A stretch of DNA of 46,667 bases from Acidobacteriota bacterium (GCA_013140775.1 JABFSA010000143.1:1-46667); one strand, 5' to 3'; positions 30,733 through 38,776 are shown, numbered from the stretch's first letter. Notes: generated by a model from the sequence alone, not told the origin. Translations and numbers: made by a program.

Positions 30733-32577
30733 CTAGCGCGTCCCCTGCTCCTGCTTCAGGATCTCCGTCGTCACCGAGCGTCCGTCAAGGGGCAGCCCGG
30801 CGTAGTGGAGCACGCTGCGAAGTTTGGCGAACTGCGCGACGGTGCACTCCATCTTCAGGAGCGCCATCATCTGCGCGTCGCGGTTCTGCTCGACGAGATA
30901 GACGCGATCGTGGCGATCGATGAACTCCGCGAGTTCGGGCGTGAACGGGAACGCGCGCAGACGCAGGTAGGACGTGTCGAGCTTGGCTTCGTTCTTCAGC
31001 TGATCGCGCGATTCGATGATGGCCCAGTGCGTGGTGCCATACGCGATGATGCCGACGCCGCCCTTGCCAACTGTCTCGACGACGGGCTTCGGCACGAGCG
31101 TTCGCGCCGTGTTGAACTTGCGGGCCAGCCGATCGAGGTTATTGGCGTAGTCGTCGGCGCGCTCGCTGTACTGGCCCTTTTCGTTGTGGCCGGAGCCGCG
31201 CGTGAAATACGCCGGCATGCCGTCACCGGCAACCGTGCGGTAGGGGATGCCGTCGCCGTCTACGTCGCGGTAACGGCCCCAGTCGCCCTTGAGCTCATTG
31301 AGCTTCTCGGCGGTCAGGCGCTTGCCGCGGTCGAACGGCTTCGTCGGGTATTCGAAGGTCTTCGACATCCAGGTGTTCATGCCGAGGTCGAGGTCGCTCA
31401 GCACGAAGACCGGCGTCTGGAGGCGCTCGGCGATGTCGAACGACTCCATCGCCATCGTGTAGCACTCCTCAACCGAGCACGGGAGCAGCACCGGGTGCTT
31501 CGTGTCGCCGTGTGAGAGAACGGCGGTGGAGAGCACGTCCTGCTGAGCGGTTCTCGTCGGGAGACCCGTGGACGGTCCCACGCGCTGCACGTCGAAGATC
31601 ACTGCGGGCACTTCCGCGTAGTAGCCGAGACCCGTGAACTCCGCCATGAGCGAAACGCCGGGGCCGGCGGTAGAGGTCATGGCCCGAGCGCCCATCCAGC
31701 CGGCGCCGATGACCATGCCGAGCGCGGCGATTTCGTCCTCGGCCTGCACGACGGCGTAAGTCGCCTTTCCGGTCGCCGGATCCTTGCGGTACTTCTTGAG
31801 GTAATCGATGAGCGACTCGCACAGCGAGGAGGAGGGCGTAATCGGATACCAGCCCACGAACGTGACGCCCGCCATCATGCAGCCGATAGCCGCGGCGGCG
31901 TTGCCCTCGATGAGGATCATGCCCTGCGTCTTGTCCATCGGCTCGACGACGAAGGGGTCCTGCTTGGGCAGGTTGGCCTCGGCGAACTCATAGCCGGCCT
32001 TGAGGGCCGCCATGTTGAGCTGAATGGCCTTTTCCTTCTTGCCAAGCTGCTTGCGCAGCGCCTTCTCCATCTGCCCCATGTCCACCGACAGGAGCCGCGA
32101 GAGCACGCCGTCGTAAATCATGTTGCGGACGAGGCGGCGCAGCTTTGCGTCGGTGGTGATGGCGGAAATGATCTTGTCGAAGGGGACGGGATAGAAGGTG
32201 ATGTCCTTGCGGAGCTCGTTGAGCTTGAGCGGCTCGTCGTAAAGGGCGGCGGCCCCGGCCGGTAGCGTGAGGACGTCTTCCTTGGCCGTCTCCGCATTCA
32301 TCGCCACGAGGAAGTCCACTTCCTTCTTGCGGCTGATGTATCCCTGGCCGCTCGCCCGGATCGTGTACCAGGTGGGGAGGCCCGCGATGTTCGACGGGAA
32401 CATGTTCTTGCCGGAAACCGGCACACCCATCTGAAAGATCGATCGCAGGAGAACGAGGTTGGCGGTCTGGCTTCCCGATCCGTTGACGGTCGCGACCTGG
32501 AGCGCGAAGTCGTTGACGATGCGCTCGGTGCGCGGGCGGGAGGCCGATTCCTGAACGGCGGCGTCGGTTACTGGCAT
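30733..32577 (-). CDS. korA: 2-oxoacid:ferredoxin oxidoreductase alpha subunit (gamma-alpha fusion)
   Basis: A 614-residue chain with a gamma domain (residues ~20-200, ALQVATVNGSGSQTANLVLLRSIFQMG) fused to the pyrimidine-binding alpha domain (from ~210, ILIEGNAAAAIGCMMAGVTFVGWYPITPSSS) and a transketolase-C-like domain near the end (GVGIIAYGTTHWAI). ATSTAGPGVSLMAEF-type residues forming the substrate site are present. It opens the 13-gene kor-nuo block. ATG 32577 has only a weak ribosome site, and the transcript has a predicted ~90-base leader. The fused form is common in aerobes and in reductive-TCA bacteria. Confidence 0.92.
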   Translation of the reverse strand: MPVTDAAVQESASRPRTERIVNDFALQVATVNGSGSQTANLVLLRSIFQMGVPVSGKNMFPSNIAGLPTWYTIRASGQGYISRKKEVDFLVAMNAETAKEDVLTLPAGAAALYDEPLKLNELRKDITFYPVPFDKIISAITTDAKLRRLVRNMIYDGVLSRLLSVDMGQMEKALRKQLGKKEKAIQLNMAALKAGYEFAEANLPKQDPFVVEPMDKTQGMILIEGNAAAAIGCMMAGVTFVGWYPITPSSSLCESLIDYLKKYRKDPATGKATYAVVQAEDEIAALGMVIGAGWMGARAMTSTAGPGVSLMAEFTGLGYYAEVPAVIFDVQRVGPSTGLPTRTAQQDVLSTAVLSHGDTKHPVLLPCSVEECYTMAMESFDIAERLQTPVFVLSDLDLGMNTWMSKTFEYPTKPFDRGKRLTAEKLNELKGDWGRYRDVDGDGIPYRTVAGDGMPAYFTRGSGHNEKGQYSERADDYANNLDRLARKFNTARTLVPKPVVETVGKGGVGIIAYGTTHWAIIESRDQLKNEAKLDTSYLRLRAFPFTPELAEFIDRHDRVYLVEQNRDAQMMALLKMECTVAQFAKLRSVLHYAGLPLDGRSVTTEILKQEQGTR

Positions 32578-32668
32578 TTTTCTACCCGGCCCTGGAGACT
32601 CACACTCGTAGAGTCTGCAGAGGAGAAGTGAATGAACTAGAGATCGGATTTTTACAGGCCTGAAACCC

Positions 32669-32682
32669 GTGAATTATATCAC
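32669..32682. promoter_or_regulatory. GTGA-N6-TCAC palindrome over the korA promoter
   Basis: The palindrome GTGA-ATTATA-TCAC exactly matches the core of Crp/Fnr-family sites and matches most of the inner part of a Rex site (GTGAA-N4-xTCAC). It overlaps the -10 element of the korA promoter, a position suited to repression. Which regulator binds is unknown. Confidence 0.45.
32673..32681 (-). promoter_or_regulatory. Extended -10 promoter for korAB-nuo
   Basis: TGATATAAT on the minus strand is a perfect extended -10 (TGnTATAAT). No -35 hexamer is convincing, as often with extended -10 promoters. Predicted start about 32666, about 90 bases before korA. It overlaps the final codons of the ferredoxin gene. 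Confidence 0.5.
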
Positions 32683-33044
32683 TCAGTTTCAAGGCGATGT
32701 GATGCGAACGCGTGTTCGCTTGCGACCTGTCCACCGATGAGATGTGTCTGAATGATGGTTTCGAGCACTGGCGGGTCGCAGTGTGCATACCAGGTCCCCT
32801 CGGGATAGACGAGCGCGATGGGCCCGCCTTCGCACACTCTCAGGCAATTGGTTTTCGAGCGAAGCACTCCGCCCTGTTCCGAAAGGCCCAGCTCTTTGAG
32901 TCGGCGCTTGAGGTAATCCCACGCGACGAGGCCGCGTTCTTTATCGCAGCACTTGGCGTTGGTCTGGTCGCAGCAGAGAAAAATGTGGCGCTGGGCTTTG
33001 TTGACGCCGATTGACTCGGCGATCCGGGCTTGTGAATCAGTCAA
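32679..33044 (-). CDS. Thioredoxin-like [2Fe-2S] ferredoxin
   Basis: A 121-residue protein of the thioredoxin-fold [2Fe-2S] ferredoxin family, related to the C-terminal domain of NuoE. Cysteines cluster as [14 protein letters not shown] (Cys24, 25, 32, 33) and NCLRVCEGG (Cys67, Cys71), fitting the four ligands. The start is TTG 33044, whose bases overlap the moeA stop (TTGA). It directly precedes the korAB-nuo promoter. Likely an electron carrier or shuttle for KorAB, POR or the complex I block; partner assignment is inference from position. Confidence 0.85.
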   Translation of the reverse strand: MTDSQARIAESIGVNKAQRHIFLCCDQTNAKCCDKERGLVAWDYLKRRLKELGLSEQGGVLRSKTNCLRVCEGGPIALVYPEGTWYAHCDPPVLETIIQTHLIGGQVASEHAFASHRLETE

Positions 33045-34261
33045 AACAGGGTGATCTCCACGATTTCGCCCTGCTCGACCGCGGCGGTGCCGGCAGGAAT
33101 CTCAATGTATCCGTCCGCCTGCGACATGCTCGTGATATCGCCGGAGGCTTTGAAGGCCGGGACGGCCGTTCGATCGACGATTCTAACCGTATAGAACTGG
33201 TGCCGGTCCGGCACCGACTTGATTCGCTGGCTCAACGGAAGTGAGACGGACCGCTTCGTCTCAGGGGCAAGCCTCGCAATTCGACGGAGCGCTGGGGCCA
33301 GCAGGATGTGGGCGTTGAAGAGGCAGGAGGTCGGATAGCCCGGCATCCCGAAGAAAAGCTTGCCGCCGACATGCCCGAAAGCCGTTGGTTTTCCAGGCTT
33401 TACGGCGATTCCGTGGAAGATGACCTCCCCCCGAGCGGCCAGGAGGTCGAGGATGAGGTCCCGTTCCCCCACGGAGCTGCCCCCGGAGAACACCAGAAGG
33501 TCTTCGCGGAGGCAGTCATCGAGGGCGGACGAAAGGTCCTCGATGGCGTCGCGAACGGTGCGGTAGGGAACCGGGTCTCCGCCATGGTCAAGGACCGACG
33601 TTGTCAGTGTAAACCTATTCACATCATATATTTGGCCAGGATTGAGAGGCCGTCCTGGCTCCACGATTTCGTTGCCGGTCGAGAGGATGGCGACCCTCGG
33701 CTTCGCGTAGACGATCACGTCGCCGAAACCCAGCGCCGCGATGGACCCCAGGCGGCTCGCGGTCAGGGTAGTACCGGCCTCCAGGACCCGCTGGCCGCTA
33801 CGGATATCCGACCCTTGGGGACCGATGTTCTGTCCCGGGACCACCGCTGAGAAGGCGAGCACTCTTCCGGATGCCTCGCCGTCGGTTTCCTCGACGATGA
33901 GCACCGCGTCGGCGCCGGGCGGCATGGGCGCTCCCGTGGCGATCTCGATGCATTCTCCCGGGCCGATCCGCCGATCCGTGACCTCGCCAGTAAAGAGAGT
34001 CGCCACGCGTGTCAGAGGCCTGGGCTGCGTGCGCGTGGCGCCTGTTGTGTCGTCGGCTCGCACCGCGTAACCGTCCATGGCGGCTCTGGCGAACGGGGGC
34101 ACGTCTGCCGAGGCAACGATGTCCGTGGCGAGCACGCGCCCGCTGGCACGGTCGAGGGGAATCCGTTCTGTCCGGTCGATGGGCCTGATCGCCGCGTCGA
34201 TGCGCGTCCTCGCCTCGGCGAGCGAAATCGTCCCTGTGAAGGGCCGCATCTTTGTGGTCAT
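33041..34261 (-). CDS. moeA: Molybdopterin molybdenumtransferase MoeA
   Basis: A 406-residue MoeA that inserts molybdate into adenylated molybdopterin. Seen: [13 protein letters not shown] at the N-terminus, [38 protein letters not shown], the MoCF-domain segments ILSTGNEIV and [11 protein letters not shown], and the terminal [17 protein letters not shown]. Domain order and length are normal. The start overlaps the moaB stop (ATGA). It serves molybdoenzymes elsewhere in the genome; none is in the window. Confidence 0.95.
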   Translation of the reverse strand: MTTKMRPFTGTISLAEARTRIDAAIRPIDRTERIPLDRASGRVLATDIVASADVPPFARAAMDGYAVRADDTTGATRTQPRPLTRVATLFTGEVTDRRIGPGECIEIATGAPMPPGADAVLIVEETDGEASGRVLAFSAVVPGQNIGPQGSDIRSGQRVLEAGTTLTASRLGSIAALGFGDVIVYAKPRVAILSTGNEIVEPGRPLNPGQIYDVNRFTLTTSVLDHGGDPVPYRTVRDAIEDLSSALDDCLREDLLVFSGGSSVGERDLILDLLAARGEVIFHGIAVKPGKPTAFGHVGGKLFFGMPGYPTSCLFNAHILLAPALRRIARLAPETKRSVSLPLSQRIKSVPDRHQFYTVRIVDRTAVPAFKASGDITSMSQADGYIEIPAGTAAVEQGEIVEITLF

Positions 34262-34761
34262 CGACTCAGCTGCTGGGCGACGTGGCCGAGCTCCGGGAGG
34301 ATCAGGCGTGTCATCGCCAATTGAATCGCGTTCGGCGAGCCTGGCAGGACGAAGATCGCCGTGCGGGCAACGGTGCCGGCGGTCGCGCGGCTCATCATGG
34401 CCGCGGGGCCGATCTCCTGGAAGCTGAGCATGCGAAACAGTTCACCGAACCCGTCGAGGCGCTTCTCGAGGAGCGCGTCGATGGCTTCGAACGTCCCGTC
34501 GCGCGAGGTGATACCGGTGCCGCCTGTTGTGATGATGACCTGGGTGTCCGCGTTGGCAAGCTGCTCGCGGACGTTGGTGGTCACCTGTGAGGGCTCGTCC
34601 TTGACGATGGCGTGGCCGGAGACGTGATGCCCGGCTTCTTCAAGCAGCCTTCGGATCGCCTGCCCGCCCGTATCGGTGTCCGGCGTGCGCGTATCGCTCA
34701 CCGTCAGCACGAAACAGCGGACGGATGTCGGCGCCAGCGCCTTGTGGGAGGTGTGGCTCAC
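34258..34761 (-). CDS. moaB: Molybdenum cofactor biosynthesis protein MoaB/MogA
   Basis: A 167-residue MoCF-domain protein that adenylates molybdopterin before MoeA acts. Motifs: VLTVSDTRTPDTDTGG, TTGGTGITSRDGTFEAI, and FVLPGSPNAIQLAMTRLILPEL. I use GTG 34761 as start because a TATAAT ends six bases before it; the longer TTG frame to 34782 would start within or upstream of that -10. MoaB and MogA cannot be told apart from the sequence alone. First gene of a three-gene unit with moeA and the ferredoxin. Confidence 0.9.
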   Translation of the reverse strand: MSHTSHKALAPTSVRCFVLTVSDTRTPDTDTGGQAIRRLLEEAGHHVSGHAIVKDEPSQVTTNVREQLANADTQVIITTGGTGITSRDGTFEAIDALLEKRLDGFGELFRMLSFQEIGPAAMMSRATAGTVARTAIFVLPGSPNAIQLAMTRLILPELGHVAQQLSR

Positions 34762-34767
34762 GTGGGG

Positions 34768-34773
34768 ATTATA
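34768..34773 (-). promoter_or_regulatory. -10 element for moaB-moeA-ferredoxin, leaderless
   Basis: A perfect TATAAT on the minus strand with only six bases (CCCCAC) between it and GTG 34761, so transcription would start at the initiation codon. No good -35 hexamer. Confidence 0.5.
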
Positions 34774-34842
34774 TCGACGCAAGTTGCTGTCGTAGTGTCC
34801 GCGTTCGCGCGGGCCGTCGGGGGTCTTCCGGGTGGAGCGGGA

Positions 34843-34851
34843 TGATATAGT
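34843..34851 (+). promoter_or_regulatory. Extended -10 promoter for tRNA-Arg
   Basis: TGATATAGT at 34843-34851 (TGnTATAGT) lies 17 bases before the mature 5' end of the tRNA, giving a start about 34858 and a short 5' leader for RNase P. The -35 region is weak. Confidence 0.45.
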
Positions 34852-34868
34852 TGCGATCTTTCACCCTC

Positions 34869-34945
34869 GCGCCCTTAGCTCAGCTGGATAGAGCGTCTGG
34901 CTACGAACCAGGAGGTCGCACGTTCGAGTCGTGCAGGGCGCACCA
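34869..34945 (+). tRNA. tRNA-Arg(ACG)
   Basis: A complete 77-nt tRNA including encoded CCA. Acceptor stem GCGCCCT (34869-34875) pairs with AGGGCGC (34935-34941), followed by A and CCA. D arm TAGCTCAGCTGGATAGAGC; anticodon stem TCTGG/CCAGG around loop CTACGAA, anticodon ACG (read as ICG after deamination); T loop GTTCGAGTC. It decodes CGU/CGC/CGA. Its 3' side is followed by an integrase remnant, so it has probably served as a chromosomal attachment site. Confidence 0.95.
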
Positions 34946-35016
34946 ACCTTTACAACAACTTACGAATGCGATGGTCTACACGGCCCTCGCGGTGTGCCCA
35001 AATTTGTGCCCACCCA

Positions 35017-35184
35017 CTACGAATGTGGTGTCGGATCAGGTGTGGGAGTAGGGAGTGGAACCGTCTCTCGGTTGCGCTTAGGTGTGCCCTGAACAAGCGC
35101 GTCTAGCGCCGTCCGCTGTGCCTCGGATCCGATGTGCCCGTAACGCTTTGCCATCTTCGCAGTGGTGCTCCCGCTCCATCCCAT
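35017..35184 (-). pseudogene. Tyrosine-recombinase (integrase) C-terminal remnant
   Basis: On the minus strand 55 codons read MGWSGSTTAKMAKRYGHIG, then SEAQRTALDALVQ and a Pro/Thr-rich tail to TAG. The AKRYGHIGSEAQRTALDAL part matches the end of phage-type tyrosine recombinases, including the nucleophilic Tyr in RYGH. A TAA lies two codons upstream of the ATG and the R-H-x-x-R region is missing, so it is a remnant. It lies 72 bp from the tRNA-Arg 3' end, the usual place for an integrase gene of a tRNA-inserted element. Confidence 0.6.
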
Positions 35185-35422
35185 ATCCGCTTACCGAGAT
35201 CGTCGTGACGCTGCGTCAGCGATAGCCTTCGGGATTTCCACGTCCCTCGCGTCTGACCGTGTCCTCGTTTACGTGATGGAATCGGTGCCCAGGCGGCTTC
35301 TTCAGAGAACTAAGGTCTAGAGAAATGCGGGCCAAAGCCAACCCCCGGCTTCGAGGTCCGGTTCTCACGACATCCCCGGTCTGCCGGCCGTGCGCACGCG
35401 CGACCAGACGTATCATCAGGGC

Positions 35423-35706
35423 GTGCACCGCTCCGATGACATCATTTCCTACATCGAGATGGGCCAACGGGAGGGTCTGAGCCTCCAGGCCGGCATGAAC
35501 TTCGGGGTCGGCGGAAATCATTCGGTGATCCTCCTCTCCGTCCGACCCAACGCCTCGTATCTTTCACTTGGTGGAGTCCTGGACCGAACGCGACACGCAC
35601 CGATTGGTCTTCAAGTTCCGCCTCGAGGCCGTGGAAGGGGAAGAGGACCTGAGCCTGCCCACACCAGATCGTCCGGCGCCGCGTCGAGGCCCCGTCCGAA
35701 TCGATA
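35423..35706 (+). pseudogene. HNH-type protein remnant with internal deletion
   Basis: GTG 35423 begins VHRSDDIISYIEMGQREGLSL, continuing QAGMNFGVGGNHSVILLSVRPNA, which recalls the N-terminus of a family of HNH-endonuclease-domain proteins (QREG, LQ-GMNF, SVILMSVRP). At ~35553 the homology switches frame and position: RIFHLVESWTERDTHRLVFK, then FRLEAVEGEEDLS, as in the later portion of the same family. This implies a deletion plus frameshift. The HNH motif itself is not seen. Family identification is from memory of motifs and is moderate. Confidence 0.4.
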
Positions 35707-35898
35707 GGGCCGGTCTGCAGCCATCGCCTCGACAGCGTCGGCCACTCCGATAATCTGCGCCTCGAGGCAAATCTCGTCCCCTCTAAGACCTCGAGGGTAG
35801 CCGCTGCCGTCCAGACGCTCGTGATGCTGACGGACGAATTCGGCAATCGGCCATGGAAAGTCGATGCCCTTTAAAATGTCGTACCCCGCCTCGGCGTG
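35673..35898 (-). pseudogene. HD-GYP domain fragment
   Basis: A ~75-residue minus-strand stretch reads HAEAGYDILKGIDFPWPIAE, FVRQHHERLDGSGYP and RGLRGDEICLEAQIIGVADA, ending EAMAADRPYRFGRGLDAA. This is the C-terminal core of HD-GYP cyclic-di-GMP phosphodiesterases, including the HHE and GSGYP motifs. The N-terminal HD pair is absent and sequence after GLDAA leaves the family. It overlaps the plus-strand HNH-type remnant by a few tens of bases, which shows both are decayed. Confidence 0.65.
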
Positions 35899-35969
35899 GC
35901 GCGCTGATGTGGTGCGTCGGCAAACACCCGTGGTCCCCGCGAACACCGGCGCTCCTGAAACACCGGAGC

Positions 35970-36190
35970 GTGCGCACGTGCCGTCAGGTCACGGGGCGGT
36001 CTCGCGATGGGCCGACCTGATGCGCCGGGCGTTTGGCTTTGATGTGTTGGCGTGTCCGCGGTGCGGGGGGCGACTGCGGCTGGTCGCGCTCATCGACGAG
36101 GCGGCCGTCGTGCGGCGTATCTTGCGGCACCTCGGTCTTCCCACCGAGGTGCCTGAGGCACGGCCCGCCCGCGCGCCGCCCCGGCGACAG
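35970..36190 (+). pseudogene. IS91-type transposase C-terminal fragment
   Basis: The plus-strand frame reads SRWADLMRRAFGFDVLACP, then RCGGRLRLVALIDEAAVVRRIL and RHLGLPTEVPEARPARAPP. This is the widespread C-terminal tail, with a CPRCGG zinc-knuckle-like motif, of IS91/IS801-type Y2 transposases. The catalytic domain is missing, so it is a dead fragment. Exact limits are uncertain by about 30 bp. Confidence 0.6.
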
Positions 36191-36373
36191 CGCTGCGTAG
36201 TCACCACGCCGCCTGTGCGGCCGCGACGAGGCCCTGTTCACACGGCTGTGGGGCAGCAGGGAAGCCGGAGGTCTGCCTCCGACACGACACACCGTCCTCG
36301 CGAACTCCACTCCCTGTGCTCGATCACCCGGTGACCGTGCCCAATTAGGTGCGTGCCCCCGGCAATCTGCGCC

Positions 36374-36444
36374 GTGTCAGGGGGGCCAGGGTGCATAACG
36401 GGTCTTCGGTTAACCAAGAGCATGCCCTAATATCGTCTATCGTC
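36374..36444 (+). repeat. Dispersed ~70-bp repeat, copy 1
   Basis: Begins GTGTCAGGGGGG, contains GTGCATAACGGGTCTTCGG followed by TTAACCAAGAGCATGCCC, and ends TATCGTCTATCGTC. AGGG(T)GCAT and ATGCCCT inside it can form an imperfect stem with one bulged T. Further copies in the same orientation are at 45207, 46485 and 46634. Its right end abuts the PhnB-like remnant. Confidence 0.8.
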
Positions 36445-36445
36445 T

Positions 36446-36757
36446 TCTCGGCATTCCCTGTCTTGGCCTCAACGGCGGCCCGCAGTTCAAGCAGAGGAGG
36501 CGTTCTCCTTCCAGATCGCGACGGACAATCAGGAAGAGACCGACCGCTACTGGAATGCGATCGTCGGCAACGGTGGTCAGGAGAGCCAGTGCGGCTGGTG
36601 CAAGGACCGCTGGGGTCTTTCATGGCAGACTACGCCACGCGTGCTGATCGACGCGTTTGCCGCTGGCGGCGCGGAAGCGAAGCGTGCGTTCGATGCGATG
36701 ATGCCGATGAAGAAGATCGATATCGCGACCCTCGAGGCCGCACGTCGCGGGAGGTGA
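36446..36757 (+). pseudogene. PhnB-like VOC protein remnant
   Basis: Two frames together encode the C-terminal two-thirds of a PhnB/3-dmu-9_3-mt VOC protein: IPCLGLNGGPQFKQ, then after a one-base slip near 36493, EAFSFQIATDNQEETDRYWN, AIVGNGGQESQCGWCKDRWG, LSWQTTPRVL and MMPMKKIDIATLEAARRGR, ending at TGA 36755. The N-terminus is missing and homology starts right at the end of repeat copy 1. The 228 bases from 36758 to the next gene hold nothing I recognise. Confidence 0.65.
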
Positions 36758-36985
36758 TCGACCGTATTTGCACTCGCGTTCCCGCCATGACACCCACATG
36801 AGCAACCACCGCTGTTGAAGTTGTTCCCGCGTCTGCACGCTGACCCGCTAGCCACCACACTGTTGCGTATTCCTGCACACACCGCTCGGTAATTCCCTCG
36901 CGTCCATCGGCTCAATGTCGCTGGTGGAGGGGCTCACGGCGCCCGATAAAACGATCAGCCGAATGTAGTTCTTCTGCAGACGTAC

Positions 36986-37705
36986 ATGAACGCCCGAAAA
37001 AGGTTTCACACGACTCCGACACACGACGGTACGTCGCTCGATGCCGCCGCTGACCGCGGTGGCAGGCGTACGGCTGCCACGACGGTCAAGACGCTCACCG
37101 CATCTTCAACTCGACGCCGTGCACCCAGACTTACGGCACCGAAGTCTGTGGAGACGAAAGCTCCTGGCATCAAGCCGGCCGCGCAGAAAGTTGTCCTGGA
37201 GGAAGTGCCGCAGAAACCGAAGCAGCGACGGACGCCACGCGTGGCACCCGCGTCAACCCCGGTCATCACTCCGCCGTCCGCAATCACGCTGACGGATGTG
37301 CCGCACCCGGAACTCTTCGTCGCCACCGCCGACTCGTCGCTCGAGCAGATGCTCAGATTCGCGTTGGAGCAGGTGCACCTGCCCCATCAGGTATTCAACT
37401 CGGGGACTCGGATTCTTCAGATGCTGCTCGCGATACCCGCGGGCGGGCGAGCGCCCATCGTGGTGCTCGACGTCGATCTTCCAGGCGTCGATGGATACTC
37501 GATCCTCGAACGTCTCTGGGCCGATCGCCCGGACACCTTCCTCATCATCGTGCTGTCGTCACACGCCGACGAGTCGGTGCAGGTACGTTCGATTCTTGCG
37601 GGCGCGGTGGACCATCTGGCGAAGCCGTTCAACATTCGTGTTCTCCTCGCCAAGCTCCAAAGATGGGTCGCCATTTCCGGCAACCGGCTCGGGGACCGCT
37701 GCTAG
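36986..37705 (+). CDS. Receiver-domain protein with basic N-terminal region
   Basis: A 239-residue protein. Residues 1-~105 are low-complexity, rich in Lys, Arg, Thr and Pro, without a recognised fold. Residues ~108-232 form a response-regulator receiver: phosphoacceptor Asp162 in VVLDVDLPGVDG, Ser191/Ser192 in VLSSHAD at the Thr/Ser switch, and Lys213 in AKPFN. The usual N-terminal acidic pair is degenerate (VATADSS), so phosphorylation may be impaired. No output domain. It is the first gene of the polysaccharide-type cluster and its stop directly precedes the HEAT gene start, suggesting it regulates the machinery post-translationally. Confidence 0.8.
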   Translation: MNARKRFHTTPTHDGTSLDAAADRGGRRTAATTVKTLTASSTRRRAPRLTAPKSVETKAPGIKPAAQKVVLEEVPQKPKQRRTPRVAPASTPVITPPSAITLTDVPHPELFVATADSSLEQMLRFALEQVHLPHQVFNSGTRILQMLLAIPAGGRAPIVVLDVDLPGVDGYSILERLWADRPDTFLIIVLSSHADESVQVRSILAGAVDHLAKPFNIRVLLAKLQRWVAISGNRLGDRC

Positions 37706-38776
37706 ATGCTGTCGCTCCCTATTCTTCTGTTCTCTCTCAAGGTGCAGGCCGTTCTCGTCGGGATCTTTCTCCTTGCTCTCGCCGTCCTGCGACGGCGCAT
37801 CGAATCGCGGATGCTCAAGGTCGAGGCCGCCGCTCGTGCGCTCGAGCCGGTCTTGAACGACTGGCTTGTCCTCGACACAGGTGTCGAGCGCGTGGTGGAA
37901 GCGCTGCGGCGTTTTCCTCCACATGCGGCCTTCAGAGGGCTGGCCCGGCTCGTCACCAGGCTCGTGACGTTCGAACAGCAACAGGCCCTGGCTCGGGCGC
38001 TGAGGCACGAGCCCTGGGTGCAGGGCATACTGCGCGGCGGGCGGTCGCGGTTCTGGTGGCGCCGCTTTGACGTGGCCCGACTGCTTTCCGTGGTTGGCGG
38101 TGAGGAAGACGTTGAGCTGATCAGATCCTTGCTTTCCGATCGCAACCCCGCCGTCCGTCTCGTGGCGTTCGACGCCGCCGCCAGGCTCAGCGGGCCGCAA
38201 CTTATCGAGGGCGCTCTCGACGATCTCCCGACGCGGCTGGATGCCGTGCAAGCCTACCAGTTTGCCGCCCTGGCTCGACACCCGCGACAGGTGGCCGAGG
38301 CGCTCCTCCCTCGCTTCACGTCCGATGCACCTGTTCCCGCGCTGATCGCCTGGATCGACGCCGCCGGCGCGCTGGCCGTCCCCGAAGCGCTGCGCCGGGT
38401 GCGTGACTTCGCATCTCATCCTCAACCCGAAGTACGCGTCCACGTCGCGCGCGCGCTCCGTCGCCTCGTCGAGCCGGACACCCCAGGTGTGCTGCTCGTG
38501 CTGCTGACCGATCACGACTGGCGCGTACGCGGTCAGGCCGCACGCGCGCTCGGGGCGCTTCGAGTGATGAATGCCACTGACGCCCTGGCGAGCGCGGTAC
38601 GCGACCCGGCCTGGTGGGTGCGTTACCGCTCTGCGCTTGCACTTGCACAGGTCGGTGGGGTGGCACGCTCGGCCCTCCTCGCCATCACCACGGGCGACGA
38701 CCCCATGGCCCGTGACATGTCGCGCCTTGTCGCCGGGCTCTCGCCGGCGGCCGTCGTCGAGATGTCGGAGGTATAG
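37706..38776 (+). CDS. Membrane-anchored HEAT-repeat protein
   Basis: A 356-residue protein with one N-terminal transmembrane helix (about residues 5-27) followed by helical HEAT/PBS-type repeats: RNPAVRLVAFDAAARLSG, QPEVRVHVARALRRLV, DHDWRVRGQAARALGAL and DPAWWVRYRSALALAQVGG. These form an alpha-solenoid likely used as a docking platform on the cytoplasmic side. It starts immediately after the receiver gene stop and ends four bases before the glycosyltransferase gene. The receiver and solenoid may form a regulatory pair for the glycosyltransferase. No enzymatic motif. Confidence 0.8.
   Translation: MLSLPILLFSLKVQAVLVGIFLLALAVLRRRIESRMLKVEAAARALEPVLNDWLVLDTGVERVVEALRRFPPHAAFRGLARLVTRLVTFEQQQALARALRHEPWVQGILRGGRSRFWWRRFDVARLLSVVGGEEDVELIRSLLSDRNPAVRLVAFDAAARLSGPQLIEGALDDLPTRLDAVQAYQFAALARHPRQVAEALLPRFTSDAPVPALIAWIDAAGALAVPEALRRVRDFASHPQPEVRVHVARALRRLVEPDTPGVLLVLLTDHDWRVRGQAARALGALRVMNATDALASAVRDPAWWVRYRSALALAQVGGVARSALLAITTGDDPMARDMSRLVAGLSPAAVVEMSEV

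Noticed and set aside
35216..35521. 101-codon minus-strand frame between the integrase and HNH remnants
   Set aside because: No family motif; partly antisense to the HNH-type remnant, and the rest shows no convincing coding character.
36577..36915. Cys/Gly-rich minus-strand frame (CSCGCHGG)
   Set aside because: It lies opposite the PhnB-like remnant and has no start signal; the cysteines do not follow a known ligand pattern.
34946..36985. Intact integrative element at tRNA-Arg
   Set aside because: Only the last ~55 codons of an integrase remain and no second copy of the tRNA 3' end was found in the window.
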